Assembly (NCBI GenBank): GCA_035519675.1
Contig: DATIWB010000005.1
Span: 8,690 to 72,689 of the forward strand
Length of the DNA: 64,000 bases
Reading direction: 5' to 3'
Source of the DNA: RPRB01 sp035519675
Lineage (GTDB): Bacteria > Myxococcota > Myxococcia > Myxococcales > Myxococcaceae
Positions within the stretch are counted from its first letter, which is position 1. Each line of letters opens with the position of its first letter. The notes under the pieces are model-generated. The model saw only the letters and a program-made list of their open reading frames with translations. It searched no databases and had not been told where the DNA came from. The position numbers and the translations under genes are program-made. Positions 7,636 to 16,841 of the stretch are shown here, in pieces.

Positions 7636-9459
7636 ATGACCCAGGCCGCCGTGGCGCGTACCAGCGCCGACTTCACCCTGAGCTTCGTCCTCAACGCGCT
7701 GGTCCAGGCCAAGCTGCTCACCCCGAGCCAGGCCCAGGACGTGCGCACCAAGGAGCAGGCGGCGCGGGCCCGGGTGCTGAAGCAGGTGGGCGCGGACAAG
7801 GACGAGGCCCGCTACACCGTCTCCCCCATCGAGGTGGTGGCGGCGTTCCAGGTCCCGCTGGTGGGTGGCCGCGCGCTGGACCAGGACAAGGTCTCCGAGG
7901 TCGTCGCCGCAGCCGCCGGGGTGGGGTACAGGAAGATCGACCCGCTGAAGCTGGACATGGCGCTGGCGACGCGGACGGTGTCCAAGCCGTACGCACAGAA
8001 GCACGTGCTGCTCCCGCTCGAGCGGACCGAGGCGGGCGCGCTGGTGGTGGCGGTCGCCAACCCCTTCGACCGCGAGCTTCTGGAGAACCTCCACCGCCTG
8101 GCGGGGATGCCCATCGAGCCGGTGCTCTCGGCGAAGGCGGACATCCTCAAGGCGATCGCCGACATCTACGGCTTCAAGCGGACGCTGGCCCAGGCGGCGA
8201 CGGACTTCGCCCAGCCGGCGGGTCCGCAGATCCAGAACTTCGAGCAGCTGGTCTCGCTGTCCAGCAGCCAGGAGCTGGACGCCTCGGACAAGCCCATCGT
8301 CCAGGCGGTGGACTACCTGCTCCGCTACGCCTACGACAACCGCGCCTCGGACATCCACATCGAGCCGAAGCGCGACAGCACCGTGGTGCGGCTGCGCATC
8401 GACGGTGTGCTCCACCCGGTCTACACCCTCCCCACCGGCGTCCATCCGCCGATCGTGAGCCGGGTGAAGATGCTCTCCCGCATCGACATCTCGGAGAAGC
8501 GCCGGCCGCAGGATGGGCGGATCAAGACCGAGCGGGACGGCCGGGAGATCGAGCTCCGGGTGTCGACCCTGCCCACCGCCTTCGGAGAGAAGGTGGTCAT
8601 CCGCATCTTCGACCCCGAGACGCTGGTGCAGGACATCGCCCAGCTGGGGTTCGACGAGGACGAGAAGGGGCTCTTCGAATCCTGGATCGACGAGCCGCAC
8701 GGGCTGATCCTGGTGACCGGCCCGACCGGCAGCGGGAAGACCACCACCCTCTACTCGGCGCTCAAGGCGCTGGCCGGCCCCGAGGTGAATGTCACCACCA
8801 TCGAGGATCCGATCGAGATGGTCTGGGACGGCTTCAACCAGGTCCAGGTGCAGCCGAAGATCGACCTCGACTTCGCCAACGCCCTCCGCCACATCCTCCG
8901 GCAGGATCCGGACGTGATCATGGTGGGCGAGATCCGTGACGCGGAGACGGCGGAGAACGCGATCCAGGCCGCCCTCACCGGCCACCTGGTGCTCTCCACC
9001 CTGCACACCAACGACGCGGTGGGGGCGGTGAGCCGGATGAAGGACCTGGGGGTGCCGCCGTTCCTCCTCTCCAGCTGCCTGCTGGGGGTGATGGCCCAGC
9101 GTCTGTTGCGCCGGGTGTGCAGCCGCTGCGCGCAGGAGCAAAACCTGAGCCAGGACGAGCTGCTGGCGCTCGGCGCTCCGCTGCCGCTGCTTCCCGGGGG
9201 GTTGCAGATCCTCCAGGGCGCCGGCTGCGTGCACTGCCGGGGCACCGGCTTCTACGGCCGCACCGGCGTGTTCGAGATCATGCCGGTCACCGCGCAGATC
9301 CGCGAGGCCATCGCCCAGGGCGCGAACACGCCCGAGCTGGTCCAGCTCGCGCGGAAGGCGGGCATGCGCACGCTCCGCGAGGCCGCGGTCCGCAAGCTCG
9401 CCAGCGGCCAGACCGCCTTCGCCGAGGTGGTCCGGATGACCGCCAGCGCGAGCGCCTGA
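7636..9459 (+). CDS. GspE/PilB-family secretion or pilus assembly ATPase
   Basis: 607 residues. After an N-terminal MshEN/GspE-N type region (about 1-200), the ASDIHIEPKRD segment begins the N2 domain; Walker A GPTGSGKT is at 362-369, followed by the Asp box (TIEDPIEMVWDG), Walker B DPDVIMVGEIRD and the His box GHLVLSTLHTND. A tetracysteine zinc motif, Cys495/498 and Cys531/534, is intact, as in GspE and PilB extension ATPases but not PilT. It powers polymerisation of pseudopilins or pilins at the inner membrane. No other pilus or type II secretion gene is nearby, so the system served cannot be decided. Confidence 0.9.
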   Translation: MTQAAVARTSADFTLSFVLNALVQAKLLTPSQAQDVRTKEQAARARVLKQVGADKDEARYTVSPIEVVAAFQVPLVGGRALDQDKVSEVVAAAAGVGYRKIDPLKLDMALATRTVSKPYAQKHVLLPLERTEAGALVVAVANPFDRELLENLHRLAGMPIEPVLSAKADILKAIADIYGFKRTLAQAATDFAQPAGPQIQNFEQLVSLSSSQELDASDKPIVQAVDYLLRYAYDNRASDIHIEPKRDSTVVRLRIDGVLHPVYTLPTGVHPPIVSRVKMLSRIDISEKRRPQDGRIKTERDGREIELRVSTLPTAFGEKVVIRIFDPETLVQDIAQLGFDEDEKGLFESWIDEPHGLILVTGPTGSGKTTTLYSALKALAGPEVNVTTIEDPIEMVWDGFNQVQVQPKIDLDFANALRHILRQDPDVIMVGEIRDAETAENAIQAALTGHLVLSTLHTNDAVGAVSRMKDLGVPPFLLSSCLLGVMAQRLLRRVCSRCAQEQNLSQDELLALGAPLPLLPGGLQILQGAGCVHCRGTGFYGRTGVFEIMPVTAQIREAIAQGANTPELVQLARKAGMRTLREAAVRKLASGQTAFAEVVRMTASASA

Positions 9460-9581
9460 GCCATCGGCGCCGGTGGTCCCGAAGCCGTTCTTCCGACGCT
9501 GAAACTGCTTCGGCAAGCGCGACCTCGCGACCCCCCCCGGGCGCCCACCGTCACCGGCGACGGACAACGCCCCTGTCGCTT

Positions 9582-10388
9582 CTAGCCGAGGAGTCCCGCC
9601 CGCACCGCGGCGTCCAGCACCTCGGCGAGCACGTCCACCGAGCTGCGTGTCTCGGCGCGTCGAATCTCGGCGCCAGCTGCGCGGACGACGTGCTCTGCGC
9701 CGAGCACGAAGGGAAGGCTGCGCCGACCCAGGCGAACGAGCCGGTCGTCGTGGAAGGCCGCCGGGGCCCACCGCTTCAGCTCCTGGGCGACGACGCCGAG
9801 GTTGGCCGCGCGCGCCGGTTGCAGCAACGGACCGAGCCCCGAGAACTCCAGCGCCTTCTCCGCGAGGATGACCCGCTCGCCGCCGCTGCCGTGCACCAGG
9901 ACGAACTGCTCGGAGTCCTCCTGCGAGTCGCGCACGGTGGAGCTCGTCTTCTTGGTCATGACCAGGCCGCCGGTGAGCACCGCACGCCCCATGGAGAACG
10001 CCCGGGACGTCTCGGTGTGCGTGGTGCTGGTCCGTGAGATCCGGATTCCTCGGAGCACGAGCTGCACCTCGTTCCAGGCCAGCCCGAGCGTCTCGCCGCT
10101 CCGGGAGGTGAAGATCGCGCCGCCGTCCTGGAAGGCAAAGCTCCGAGCCTGGAAGCGGTCAGCGTCGGAGGGGACCGTCTGGTCGATGGCCAGTGCCACC
10201 AGCCCCGCTCGACCAAGCGCCGCCACCAGCTCCGTGGCGCGCTCCGGCGGAACCCGGGCCAGGAGCGCGGGTGGCTCGGGGGCGAGTCGCATCCGCGCCT
10301 CCGCCGCGCTCATCCCCGCCGAGTCCACCAGCGCCTCGACCGCCGCGTCGAGCTGGGGCGGCAGGCGCACCGTGGAGACGAGCTTCAT
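9582..10388 (-). CDS. Unknown soluble protein
   Basis: 268 residues, no signal peptide or membrane helix. The N-terminal ~70 residues (MSAAEARMRLAPEPPALLAR, then RATELVAALGRAGLVALAID) have the spacing of ribosomal L7/L12-C-like folds in which a helix with EA is followed by a strand and AxxLxxxLxxAG; this is a weak structural guess. The middle contains an aromatic, strand-rich stretch (FAFQDGGAIFTSRSGE). I do not recognise the family. It is convergent with the GspE/PilB gene and lies upstream on the same strand from nothing obvious; 90 bases with a strong hairpin separate it from the next minus-strand gene. Confidence 0.6.
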   Translation of the reverse strand: MKLVSTVRLPPQLDAAVEALVDSAGMSAAEARMRLAPEPPALLARVPPERATELVAALGRAGLVALAIDQTVPSDADRFQARSFAFQDGGAIFTSRSGETLGLAWNEVQLVLRGIRISRTSTTHTETSRAFSMGRAVLTGGLVMTKKTSSTVRDSQEDSEQFVLVHGSGGERVILAEKALEFSGLGPLLQPARAANLGVVAQELKRWAPAAFHDDRLVRLGRRSLPFVLGAEHVVRAAGAEIRRAETRSSVDVLAEVLDAAVRAGLLG

Positions 10389-10428
10389 TCACGGAAGAGT
10401 ACGCCACACGCCCGGTCCCCGCCGAACA

Positions 10429-10463
10429 GGCAGGGGCGCGCCATGCTCACGCGCGCCCCTGCC
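10429..10463 (-). terminator. Strong hairpin after the split secreted-protein gene
   Basis: Perfect 13-bp inverted repeat, GGCAGGGGCGCGC at 10429-10441 and its complement at 10451-10463, with a 9-base loop. It sits 16 bases downstream of the stop of the minus-strand secreted-protein gene at 10479. The run of T expected for a classical Rho-independent terminator is weak on the minus strand, so it may stop or merely stabilise the transcript. Confidence 0.6.
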
Positions 10464-10478
10464 CCGGTTGCCCGGCCG

Positions 10479-12670
10479 CTACTTGATGATGATCGGCGGC
10501 CGGCGGAATTGCACGTAGTGCGGGTCGAAGAACGTCCCGCTCTGGGGTGGCTGCCGCTTCCGCAGGGTGTAGCCCACCGCCGCGAACTGCGACGGATCCG
10601 ACCCCACCGGACGGATGGTCACGTAGTCACCCCACCGCCCCTGGCTGGCGTCGCTGCTCCGGGGTGGATAGACGATGAAATCCCCCCAGTAGCCCACGGC
10701 GTGGTTGGCGTGGAGCGTGCCTCCGCCCCCGTAGGCAAGGGAGAGCCCGATCTCCCCGCCGACGTTGGTGGACAGTGAGGGGTAGGCAAAGGCGAACCCC
10801 CCGTTCCAGATCTGCACCTGCTCGACGAGGCTGAAGTTGTTCCCCCGGTCGAGGTGGACCATCTGGATGTGTGGATGGGCGAAGCCGCCGCCGCGCGCCG
10901 CCATCCAGGCGAACCAGAGGTTGTTCCCCCAGCGGGTGGCCCCGATGACGCCGGCCCCGGGGAACCCCCCGGACATCTGCATCCAGTCGATGCCGCCCGG
11001 GGTGATGGAGGTGTAGTCGCTGTTGGGCCAGCTGTTGATGTTCACGTTGCGCCAGAAGTAGGTGTTGGAGTCCTCGCGCAGCGAGTAGACGACCATCTGG
11101 CTGGTGGAGTTGTGCCCGGCCCAGAAGATCTCGTCCCCGGTCACCTGGGTGAGGTGACCGCCGTACGCCCTGGCCGAGTTCGAGGGGTTGGTGAAGCCGA
11201 TGTTGATCCCGGTCGAGTCACGGATCTGCGCCAGCGGGATGCGGAACACCAGGAGCCCGGCCCCCACCTGGTCCACGCTCCCGTAGAGGAAGTTCTGGCC
11301 CACCGAGAGATCGGGGTAGTCCATCCAGTTGTTCCCCATCCCGAAGGTGGCCGAGCGGAGGTCCCAGTAGGTCCAGGCGGTGCCGTTGCTGCTGACGATC
11401 TGCGCCGGGCTGGCTGAGGCGATGCGGAGCATGTTCGGCCCCCCGCCGCTCCCTCTCCAGAACTGCATCAGCCAGATGAACCGGTCGATCTGCGGGACGT
11501 AGAGGATGACCTGGTCACAGCAGAGGCCGCCGTCGAGCTGCCGTCCGAGCGAATCGAGCGTGGGCCGGCTGGGGAAGATGGTGGTCGGGTCCAGCCGGGT
11601 GAAGGTCAGTCCCCCGTCCTTGGAGAAGGCGGCGAAGGTGTTCCCCGAGACCAGCACCACGTTCCCGCTGCTCGCCCCGCTCATGTCCGGCGGGGAGCCG
11701 GTGAAGTTGGAGGCCGAGAGGAAGGAGGTGACCACCGTGAACTCGAAGCCCCCACCGGCGTTCCCCGCGAACGGACTCGCCACCGAGATCCCCTCCACCG
11801 CCGGAGAGAGATTGCCCCGGAGCGGGCCAGGAGCCACCAGCAGCGGCTCGTCCTCGTTGCGCTCGTCCTCGACGTTGATGTCGAAGTGGTCGAACAGGCC
11901 TCCGGCCACCTGGATCGGAGGGGCGAAGGTCTGGATCAGCACGTCGGAGCGGGCGCCGTCGCACATCGGACCGGCCGCCACGTGGATCGGCACGGTGAGG
12001 GATGCGGTGTGCCCGATCGGGTCGGAGACCGTCACCATCACCGCGTAGTCACCCGGGGTGCGGGCCTCGAAGCCGGCGTGATTCCCCGCGGGGGTGAGGG
12101 TGTAGACCGCGCCGGCAGGGGCAGCGGTCACCGCCAGGCGTAGCTGAGCGGGAGCCCGTCCGGATGGCTCGCCACCACCTGCATCGCCACGTCCTCGCAC
12201 ACGGCGGTGAACTTGCTCGGACGGAACCGGAAGTCGGTGATCCGCGGCGGATGCTCGGTCACCACCGGGACGTCGAGCCCGCCGGTGCCGCCGTCGTCAC
12301 AGAACAGGGCGAGCACCACCTCGGTGGTCTTCCCGTGGAGCACGTTGGCCGAGGCCGACGCCGCCGCGCACTTGGTGCTCGGTCCTCCGGAGAGGCCGAA
12401 GGGGATGGCGGTCACCAGGTAGCTTCCGGGCTGGAGGACGAAGAAGGCGTCCCCTCCGGTCCGGGTCTGGCCCCCGAGGGTGATGGTGGAGAGGACGATG
12501 TCCTCCTCGGCCACCACCGTGGTTCCCTGCGTCACCCGGATCAGGACGGAGGCGATGTCGTCGGTGCTCGCGGCGACCAGCGCGGCCCGGATCCGGGTCG
12601 TGTCCGTCGAGCCCTGCGCCGGGATGGAGCGGCCACAGCCTGGAGGGACCGCGACCAGAAGCAACAGCAT
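10479..12670 (-). pseudogene. Secreted lipoprotein-like beta-rich protein split by a frameshift
   Basis: Two overlapping frames make one ~730-residue protein. The first (12670 to about 12128) begins MLLLLVAVPPGCGRS, a short hydrophobic stretch with a possible lipobox, then a strand-rich domain, and ends HPDGLPLSYAWR-stop. The second resumes at about 12135 as VTAAPAGAVYTLTPAGNHAG and runs to 10479. SYAW followed by xVTAAP is the normal run of a PKD-like domain, so one base is missing between TGG and CGGTGACC near 12136. The larger half (about 500 residues) is rich in Trp, Gly, Asn and Tyr, resembling a secreted beta-propeller (FAAFSKDGGLTFTRLDP looks like a BNR/Asp-box repeat). No substrate can be named. 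The break could be a sequencing error. Confidence 0.62.
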
Positions 12671-12813
12671 CAGCAGTGTGGACCTGAAGCAAACGTGCAG
12701 GGGACCCCCTTTTCAGCGGCACGCTGTCAGCCCTGGCTGGCGACGGTCGCTTGGCCGGCACCACTGCGCCCGGGCGTGCACAATGTCCAGACGCACCGCG
12801 TGCAGGCAGGCCC

Positions 12814-13551
12814 ATGCCGCAGCCAGCGGCGACGTCTGGCATCGTGCGTTCCATGGACGGCTCGCCGCGAAGCGTCGTGACGGGGATCGAAGTGGTCGAG
12901 GACGTCACGTCGCGCTCGCGTTGCGACGAGGGCTTTCTCCATCTGAAGCGACTCGTCTGCCGGAACCGCCACGCGGACGGCTCGACTTCCCGCGAGTACC
13001 GCGTGGACGTGGTTGACCGGCCTGTCCCCGACGCCGTGGCGGTGCTGATCTGGCGGCGCGGCCCTGGGGGCGTCGAGGTGCTCACCCGGAAGACGCTCCG
13101 CCCCGCAGCGCTCTTCCGCGCCGGGATGGCGCTGCCGCTGCCCGATCCGCGTTCTTACCTGCTGCTCGAGGAGCTCGTGGCAGGGGTGCTGGAGCCCGCG
13201 GACCGGGGCGAGGCCGGCCTGCGTCACCGCGCGGCCGAGGAGACCCTGGAGGAGGCGGGGTACCGCGTCCGACCCGAGGAGGTGACCTTGCTCGGGGGAA
13301 GCTTCTTCCTCGCTCCGGGAATTCTCTCCGAGAAGATTCACCCCACGGCGGTGGAGGTCACCGGCCGCGAGCAAGGAACGCCGCACGGCGATGGCTCACC
13401 GCTGGAGGAGGGCGCAGCGCTCCACTGGTGGGCCATCGGCGCGCTCCTCGAGGCATGCCGGAGCGGCGAGGTGGAGGACGCGAAGACCGAGATCCTCGTG
13501 GCCCGGTTCCTCGCCCGCGGGTTGGCCGCGACCCCCACCGGGAGCCGCTGA
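12814..13551 (+). CDS. NUDIX hydrolase, ADP-ribose pyrophosphatase-like
   Basis: About 245 residues from ATG 12814; ATG 12853 (MDGSPRSVVTG) is an equally plausible start and neither has a strong ribosome site. FLHLKRLVCRNRHADGSTS and YRVDVVDRPVPDAVAVLIW match the N-terminal subdomain of ADP-ribose pyrophosphatases. The Nudix helix is RAAEETLEEAGY: the EExG acidic end that binds Mg2+ is present, but the usual Arg of REUxEE is replaced by Glu, so the metal site or specificity may be altered. ELVAGVLEP lies just before it as in ADPR hydrolases. Upstream is the divergent secreted-protein gene. Confidence 0.82.
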   Translation: MPQPAATSGIVRSMDGSPRSVVTGIEVVEDVTSRSRCDEGFLHLKRLVCRNRHADGSTSREYRVDVVDRPVPDAVAVLIWRRGPGGVEVLTRKTLRPAALFRAGMALPLPDPRSYLLLEELVAGVLEPADRGEAGLRHRAAEETLEEAGYRVRPEEVTLLGGSFFLAPGILSEKIHPTAVEVTGREQGTPHGDGSPLEEGAALHWWAIGALLEACRSGEVEDAKTEILVARFLARGLAATPTGSR

Positions 13552-13617
13552 CCCACCCCCATTCCCGGAATTCCGGAGCCTTGGGGGCGGCCCGGCCAGT
13601 GCATTCCCACGGGGTCC

Positions 13618-13815
13618 ATGGCCGATCCCGCCAGCCCTCGTCCCGTCCCGGTCCTCGACCTCGTCGGCGCCATCCGGCTCGACCCGGAGTTCCGGATGGA
13701 GGACGTGCTCCGCGCCCTGGACAGCATGACGCCCGAGGAGCTGGAGGAGCTGGCCTCGCTGCTCGACGAGCACGACGCGGCCGTTCGCCGGCGCGCCCGC
13801 ATCCTGGCGAGCTGA
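13618..13815 (+). CDS. Small acidic protein of unknown function
   Basis: 65 residues from ATG 13618, 66 bases after the NUDIX stop. The sequence is helical and acidic with a MTPEELEELASLLDEHDAAV segment, then a basic end (RRRARILAS). Codon usage follows the high-GC third-position pattern of its neighbours, which supports coding. No family recognised. Confidence 0.5.
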   Translation: MADPASPRPVPVLDLVGAIRLDPEFRMEDVLRALDSMTPEELEELASLLDEHDAAVRRRARILAS

Positions 13816-13862
13816 GCCGGGGGTGTCGACGCAGCCCGGGCCCTGGCGGTAGAGGGCCTGCC

Positions 13863-14612
13863 ATGCAGTTCGCGCCCCATCCCCAATGGCAGCGGGTCCT
13901 CGGCGACATCCTCGCCGCGGCGCAGGCGGCGGGTCCCGCGGGCGTCGTCGCCTTCGACCTCGACTCGACCCTGCTGGACAACCGCCCGCGCCAGGCGGCC
14001 ATCGTGCGCGACTTCGCCAGCGTGCACGGCATCCCGGCCCTCGAGGGCTTCCAGCCGGAGCACCTGGTCACCGGCTTCGACACCCGCGAGGCGCTGGGCA
14101 GGGCCGGGCTGGACCCCGAGGGGGTCGCCCGGTGGCTGCCGGACCTCCGCAAGCACTGGGTGGAGCGCTTCTTCACCTCTGAGGCGTGCCTTCATGACAT
14201 CCCCGTGCGGGGCGCGGCCGGGTACGCCCGCCGCGCGCATGGCACGGGGGTCCAGCTGGTCTACCTGACGGCCCGCCCCGAGCGGATGCGTCCCGGGACG
14301 GAGGAGGTGCTCCGGCGCTTCGGGTTCCCGCTCCCCGGCCCCGGGGTCCAGCTGTGGATGAAGCCGGACGATCCGGGGCTCGGGGACGATGCCTTCAAGC
14401 GCTCCGCCCACGCGCGGCTGGCCTCGCTGGGGCGGCTGGTGGCCGCCTTCGACAACGAGCCCGGGCACGCCAATGACTTCCGGACCACGTTCCCCGAGGC
14501 GGAGGTGGTGCTGGTCGCCACCGGCCACTCGGGCCGTGTGTCAACGCTCGCCCCACGGGTGTCCGTGGTCCCCCACCTGGCGCTCGAGGGGGAGGCGCCA
14601 GAAAACCTGTGA
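13863..14612 (+). CDS. HAD-superfamily hydrolase
   Basis: 249 residues from ATG 13863. Motif I is VAFDLDSTLLDN (nucleophile Asp and acid/base Asp), motif II is the Thr in VYLTARPERM, and motif IV is AAFDNEPGHAND. The cap is a small insertion between motifs I and II. This is a phosphatase-type HAD enzyme of unknown substrate. It stands alone between the small acidic gene and the pyruvate dehydrogenase operon. Confidence 0.85.
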   Translation: MQFAPHPQWQRVLGDILAAAQAAGPAGVVAFDLDSTLLDNRPRQAAIVRDFASVHGIPALEGFQPEHLVTGFDTREALGRAGLDPEGVARWLPDLRKHWVERFFTSEACLHDIPVRGAAGYARRAHGTGVQLVYLTARPERMRPGTEEVLRRFGFPLPGPGVQLWMKPDDPGLGDDAFKRSAHARLASLGRLVAAFDNEPGHANDFRTTFPEAEVVLVATGHSGRVSTLAPRVSVVPHLALEGEAPENL

Positions 14613-14670
14613 AGCGCCCGCCGCGCCGCGGCATGGGGCGATCACTTGGAAAATCGGGCCTCGAGTGGAT

Positions 14671-15819
14671 ATGCAGCGGCCCGGCATGGCACCCCAGTCT
14701 CCGAAGGATCTCCTCCTCTCGATGTACCGGAAGATGTACCTGATCCGCCGGTTCGAGGAACGGGCGGCGCAGGCGTACACGCAAGGGAAGATCAACGGCT
14801 TCTGCCACCTGTACATCGGGCAGGAGGCGGTGGCGGTGGGCACCACCGAGGCGCTCCACCCCGACGACTACCAGCTCGGCGCCTATCGCGATCACGGCTA
14901 CCCGCTGACCCGCGGCGCTGACCCGGGGATGATCATGGCCGAGCTGTTCGGCAAGGCCACCGGGTACTGCAAGGGCAAGGGCGGCTCGATGCACATCTTC
15001 GACGTCGAGCACTACGTGCTCGGCGGCTACGGCATCGTCGGCGGGCAGATCCCGCTGGCCGCCGGGCTGGGGTTCGCCTCGCGCTACCGGAGCGACGGCC
15101 GGGTGGCGGTCTGCTACTTCGGCGAGGCCGCGGCGAACCAGGGCGCCTTCCACGAGACGTTGAACATGGCGGCGAAGTGGTCGCTGCCGGTCATCTTCCT
15201 TTGCGAGAACAACCGCTACGGGATGGGGACCGCGTTCGCCCGCGTCTCTCCGATGCCCGAGGTCTACAAGCGCGCCGCGGCCTACGGCATCCGCGGCGAG
15301 CCGGTGGACGGGATGGACGTGCTCAAGGTGTACGAGGCGGTCAAGGACTGCGCCGCCTGGTGCCGGGCCGGAAAGGGCCCGGTGCTGCTGGAGGCCAACA
15401 CCTACCGCTACCGCGGCCACTCGATGTCCGACCCGGCCACGTACCGGACCAAGACCGAGGTGGAGGCGGAGCGGAAGGGAGACCCGATTCCCAAGCTCCG
15501 GCAGTTCGCCGTGGAGCAGATGAAGATCCCCGAGTCCGAGTTCGAGGCCATCGATGCCGAGGTGAAGGCCACCGTCGATGCGGCGGTGAAGTTCGCCGAG
15601 CAGTCGCCGGAGCCCCCGCTGGACGAGCTCCACGAGGACATCTTCGTCGAGCCGGGCGATCCGGACGTGAAGCCGCGCGAGCGGGTGCTGGGGATGAAGG
15701 TGGAGTGGCCGCACTTCCCCGGACCTCAAGACTACCGGGTGACCTGGGACCTCGAGCCGCGCGAGCAGGCCGAGGTGGCGGAGCAGAAGGCCGGCCTGAA
15801 GCAGCCGGCGCGGGCCTGA
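14671..15819 (+). CDS. pdhA: Pyruvate dehydrogenase E1 component, alpha subunit
   Basis: 382 residues from ATG 14671 (a second ATG at 14686 is also in frame). MYRKMYLIRRFEERAAQAY, GKINGFCHLYIGQEAVAVG, GYPLTRG and KGKGGSMHIF are E1-alpha hallmarks; the phosphorylation-loop-like YRYRGHSMSDPATYR is present. The thiamine diphosphate motif reads FGEAAANQGAF...CENN, where most relatives have GDGAxNQG: the Mg2+-binding Asp is Glu here. With PdhB it decarboxylates pyruvate and reductively acetylates the lipoyl group of E2. First gene of pdhA-pdhB-pdhC; E3 is not in the window. Confidence 0.94.
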   Translation: MQRPGMAPQSPKDLLLSMYRKMYLIRRFEERAAQAYTQGKINGFCHLYIGQEAVAVGTTEALHPDDYQLGAYRDHGYPLTRGADPGMIMAELFGKATGYCKGKGGSMHIFDVEHYVLGGYGIVGGQIPLAAGLGFASRYRSDGRVAVCYFGEAAANQGAFHETLNMAAKWSLPVIFLCENNRYGMGTAFARVSPMPEVYKRAAAYGIRGEPVDGMDVLKVYEAVKDCAAWCRAGKGPVLLEANTYRYRGHSMSDPATYRTKTEVEAERKGDPIPKLRQFAVEQMKIPESEFEAIDAEVKATVDAAVKFAEQSPEPPLDELHEDIFVEPGDPDVKPRERVLGMKVEWPHFPGPQDYRVTWDLEPREQAEVAEQKAGLKQPARA

Positions 15820-15849
15820 GACGAGCAAGCGACGAGGGACGGTCGATCG

Positions 15850-16839
15850 ATGCCTGAGATTGCGTGGCGCGAGGCGCTGAACCAGGCGCTCTCCGAGGAG
15901 ATGGAACGCGACGTCAACGTCTTCCTGATGGGGGAAGAGGTGGCGCGCTACAACGGGGCGTACAAGGTCAGCCAGGGGCTGCTGGACAAGTTCGGCAGCG
16001 CCCGGGTGGTGGACGCGCCGATCAGCGAGCTGGGCTTCGCCGGGCTCGGGGTGGGCGCGGCGATGGTGGGGCTCCGGCCGGTCATCGAGATGATGACCTG
16101 GAACTTCGCCATCCTGGCGATGGACCAGATCGTCAACAACGCGGCCAAGCTCCGCCACATGTCCGGCGGGCAGCTGCGCTGCCCCATCGTCTTCCGCGGG
16201 CCGAACGGCGCCGGTGGCCGGCTCTCCTCGCAGCACAGCCAGTCACTGGAGGCGAACTACGCCCACTTCCCCGGGCTGAAGATCCTCGCCCCGTCCACCC
16301 CGGCCGATGCCAAGGGGCTGCTCAAGGCGGCGATCCGGGACGACAACCCGACCATCTTCCTCGAGGCCGAGCTGCTCTACGGGGTGAAGGGCGAGGTCCC
16401 GGCCGGCGAGCACGTGCTGCCCATCGGCAAGGCGGACCTCAAGCGCCAAGGAAAGGACGCGACGGTCATCACCTGGTCGCGGATGTACTACTTCGCCGAG
16501 CAGGCGGCGCAGCTGCTGGAGCAGGAGGGGATTCACGTGGACCTGCTGGATCTCCGCACCCTCAAGCCGCTGGACGAGGAGGCGATCCTCACCTCGGTGC
16601 GGAGGACCAACCGGGTGGTGGTGGTCGAGGAGGGGTGGAGCTTCTGCGGGCTGGGCGCGCAGATCGCCGACCTCCTGCAGCAGAAGGCCTTCGACGACCT
16701 CGACGCGCCGGTGGAGCGGGTGACCGGCCTGGACGTGAACCGCAGCTACGCCGCGGTGCTGGAGAAGGCCACCGAGGTGTCCGCGGAGCGAATCGTCGCC
16801 GCGGTGAAGAAGGTCATGTACCAGGAAGAGGGGACCTGA
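15850..16839 (+). CDS. pdhB: Pyruvate dehydrogenase E1 component, beta subunit
   Basis: 329 residues. WREALNQALSEEMERDVNVFLMGEEV at the N-terminus binds the TPP pyrimidine with the alpha subunit; DAPISELGFAGLGVGAAMVGLRPV, QHSQSLEANYAHFPGLKILAPSTPADAKGLL (K+-binding region) and DLLDLRTLKPLDEEAI in the C-terminal transketolase domain are typical. It is 30 bases after pdhA and 2 bases before pdhC. Confidence 0.95.
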   Translation: MPEIAWREALNQALSEEMERDVNVFLMGEEVARYNGAYKVSQGLLDKFGSARVVDAPISELGFAGLGVGAAMVGLRPVIEMMTWNFAILAMDQIVNNAAKLRHMSGGQLRCPIVFRGPNGAGGRLSSQHSQSLEANYAHFPGLKILAPSTPADAKGLLKAAIRDDNPTIFLEAELLYGVKGEVPAGEHVLPIGKADLKRQGKDATVITWSRMYYFAEQAAQLLEQEGIHVDLLDLRTLKPLDEEAILTSVRRTNRVVVVEEGWSFCGLGAQIADLLQQKAFDDLDAPVERVTGLDVNRSYAAVLEKATEVSAERIVAAVKKVMYQEEGT

Positions 16840-16841
16840 CG

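Noticed and set aside
13565..13576. Perfect 12-bp palindrome CCGGAATTCCGG after the NUDIX gene
   Set aside because: Too short to be a terminator with no loop; no T run; may be chance.
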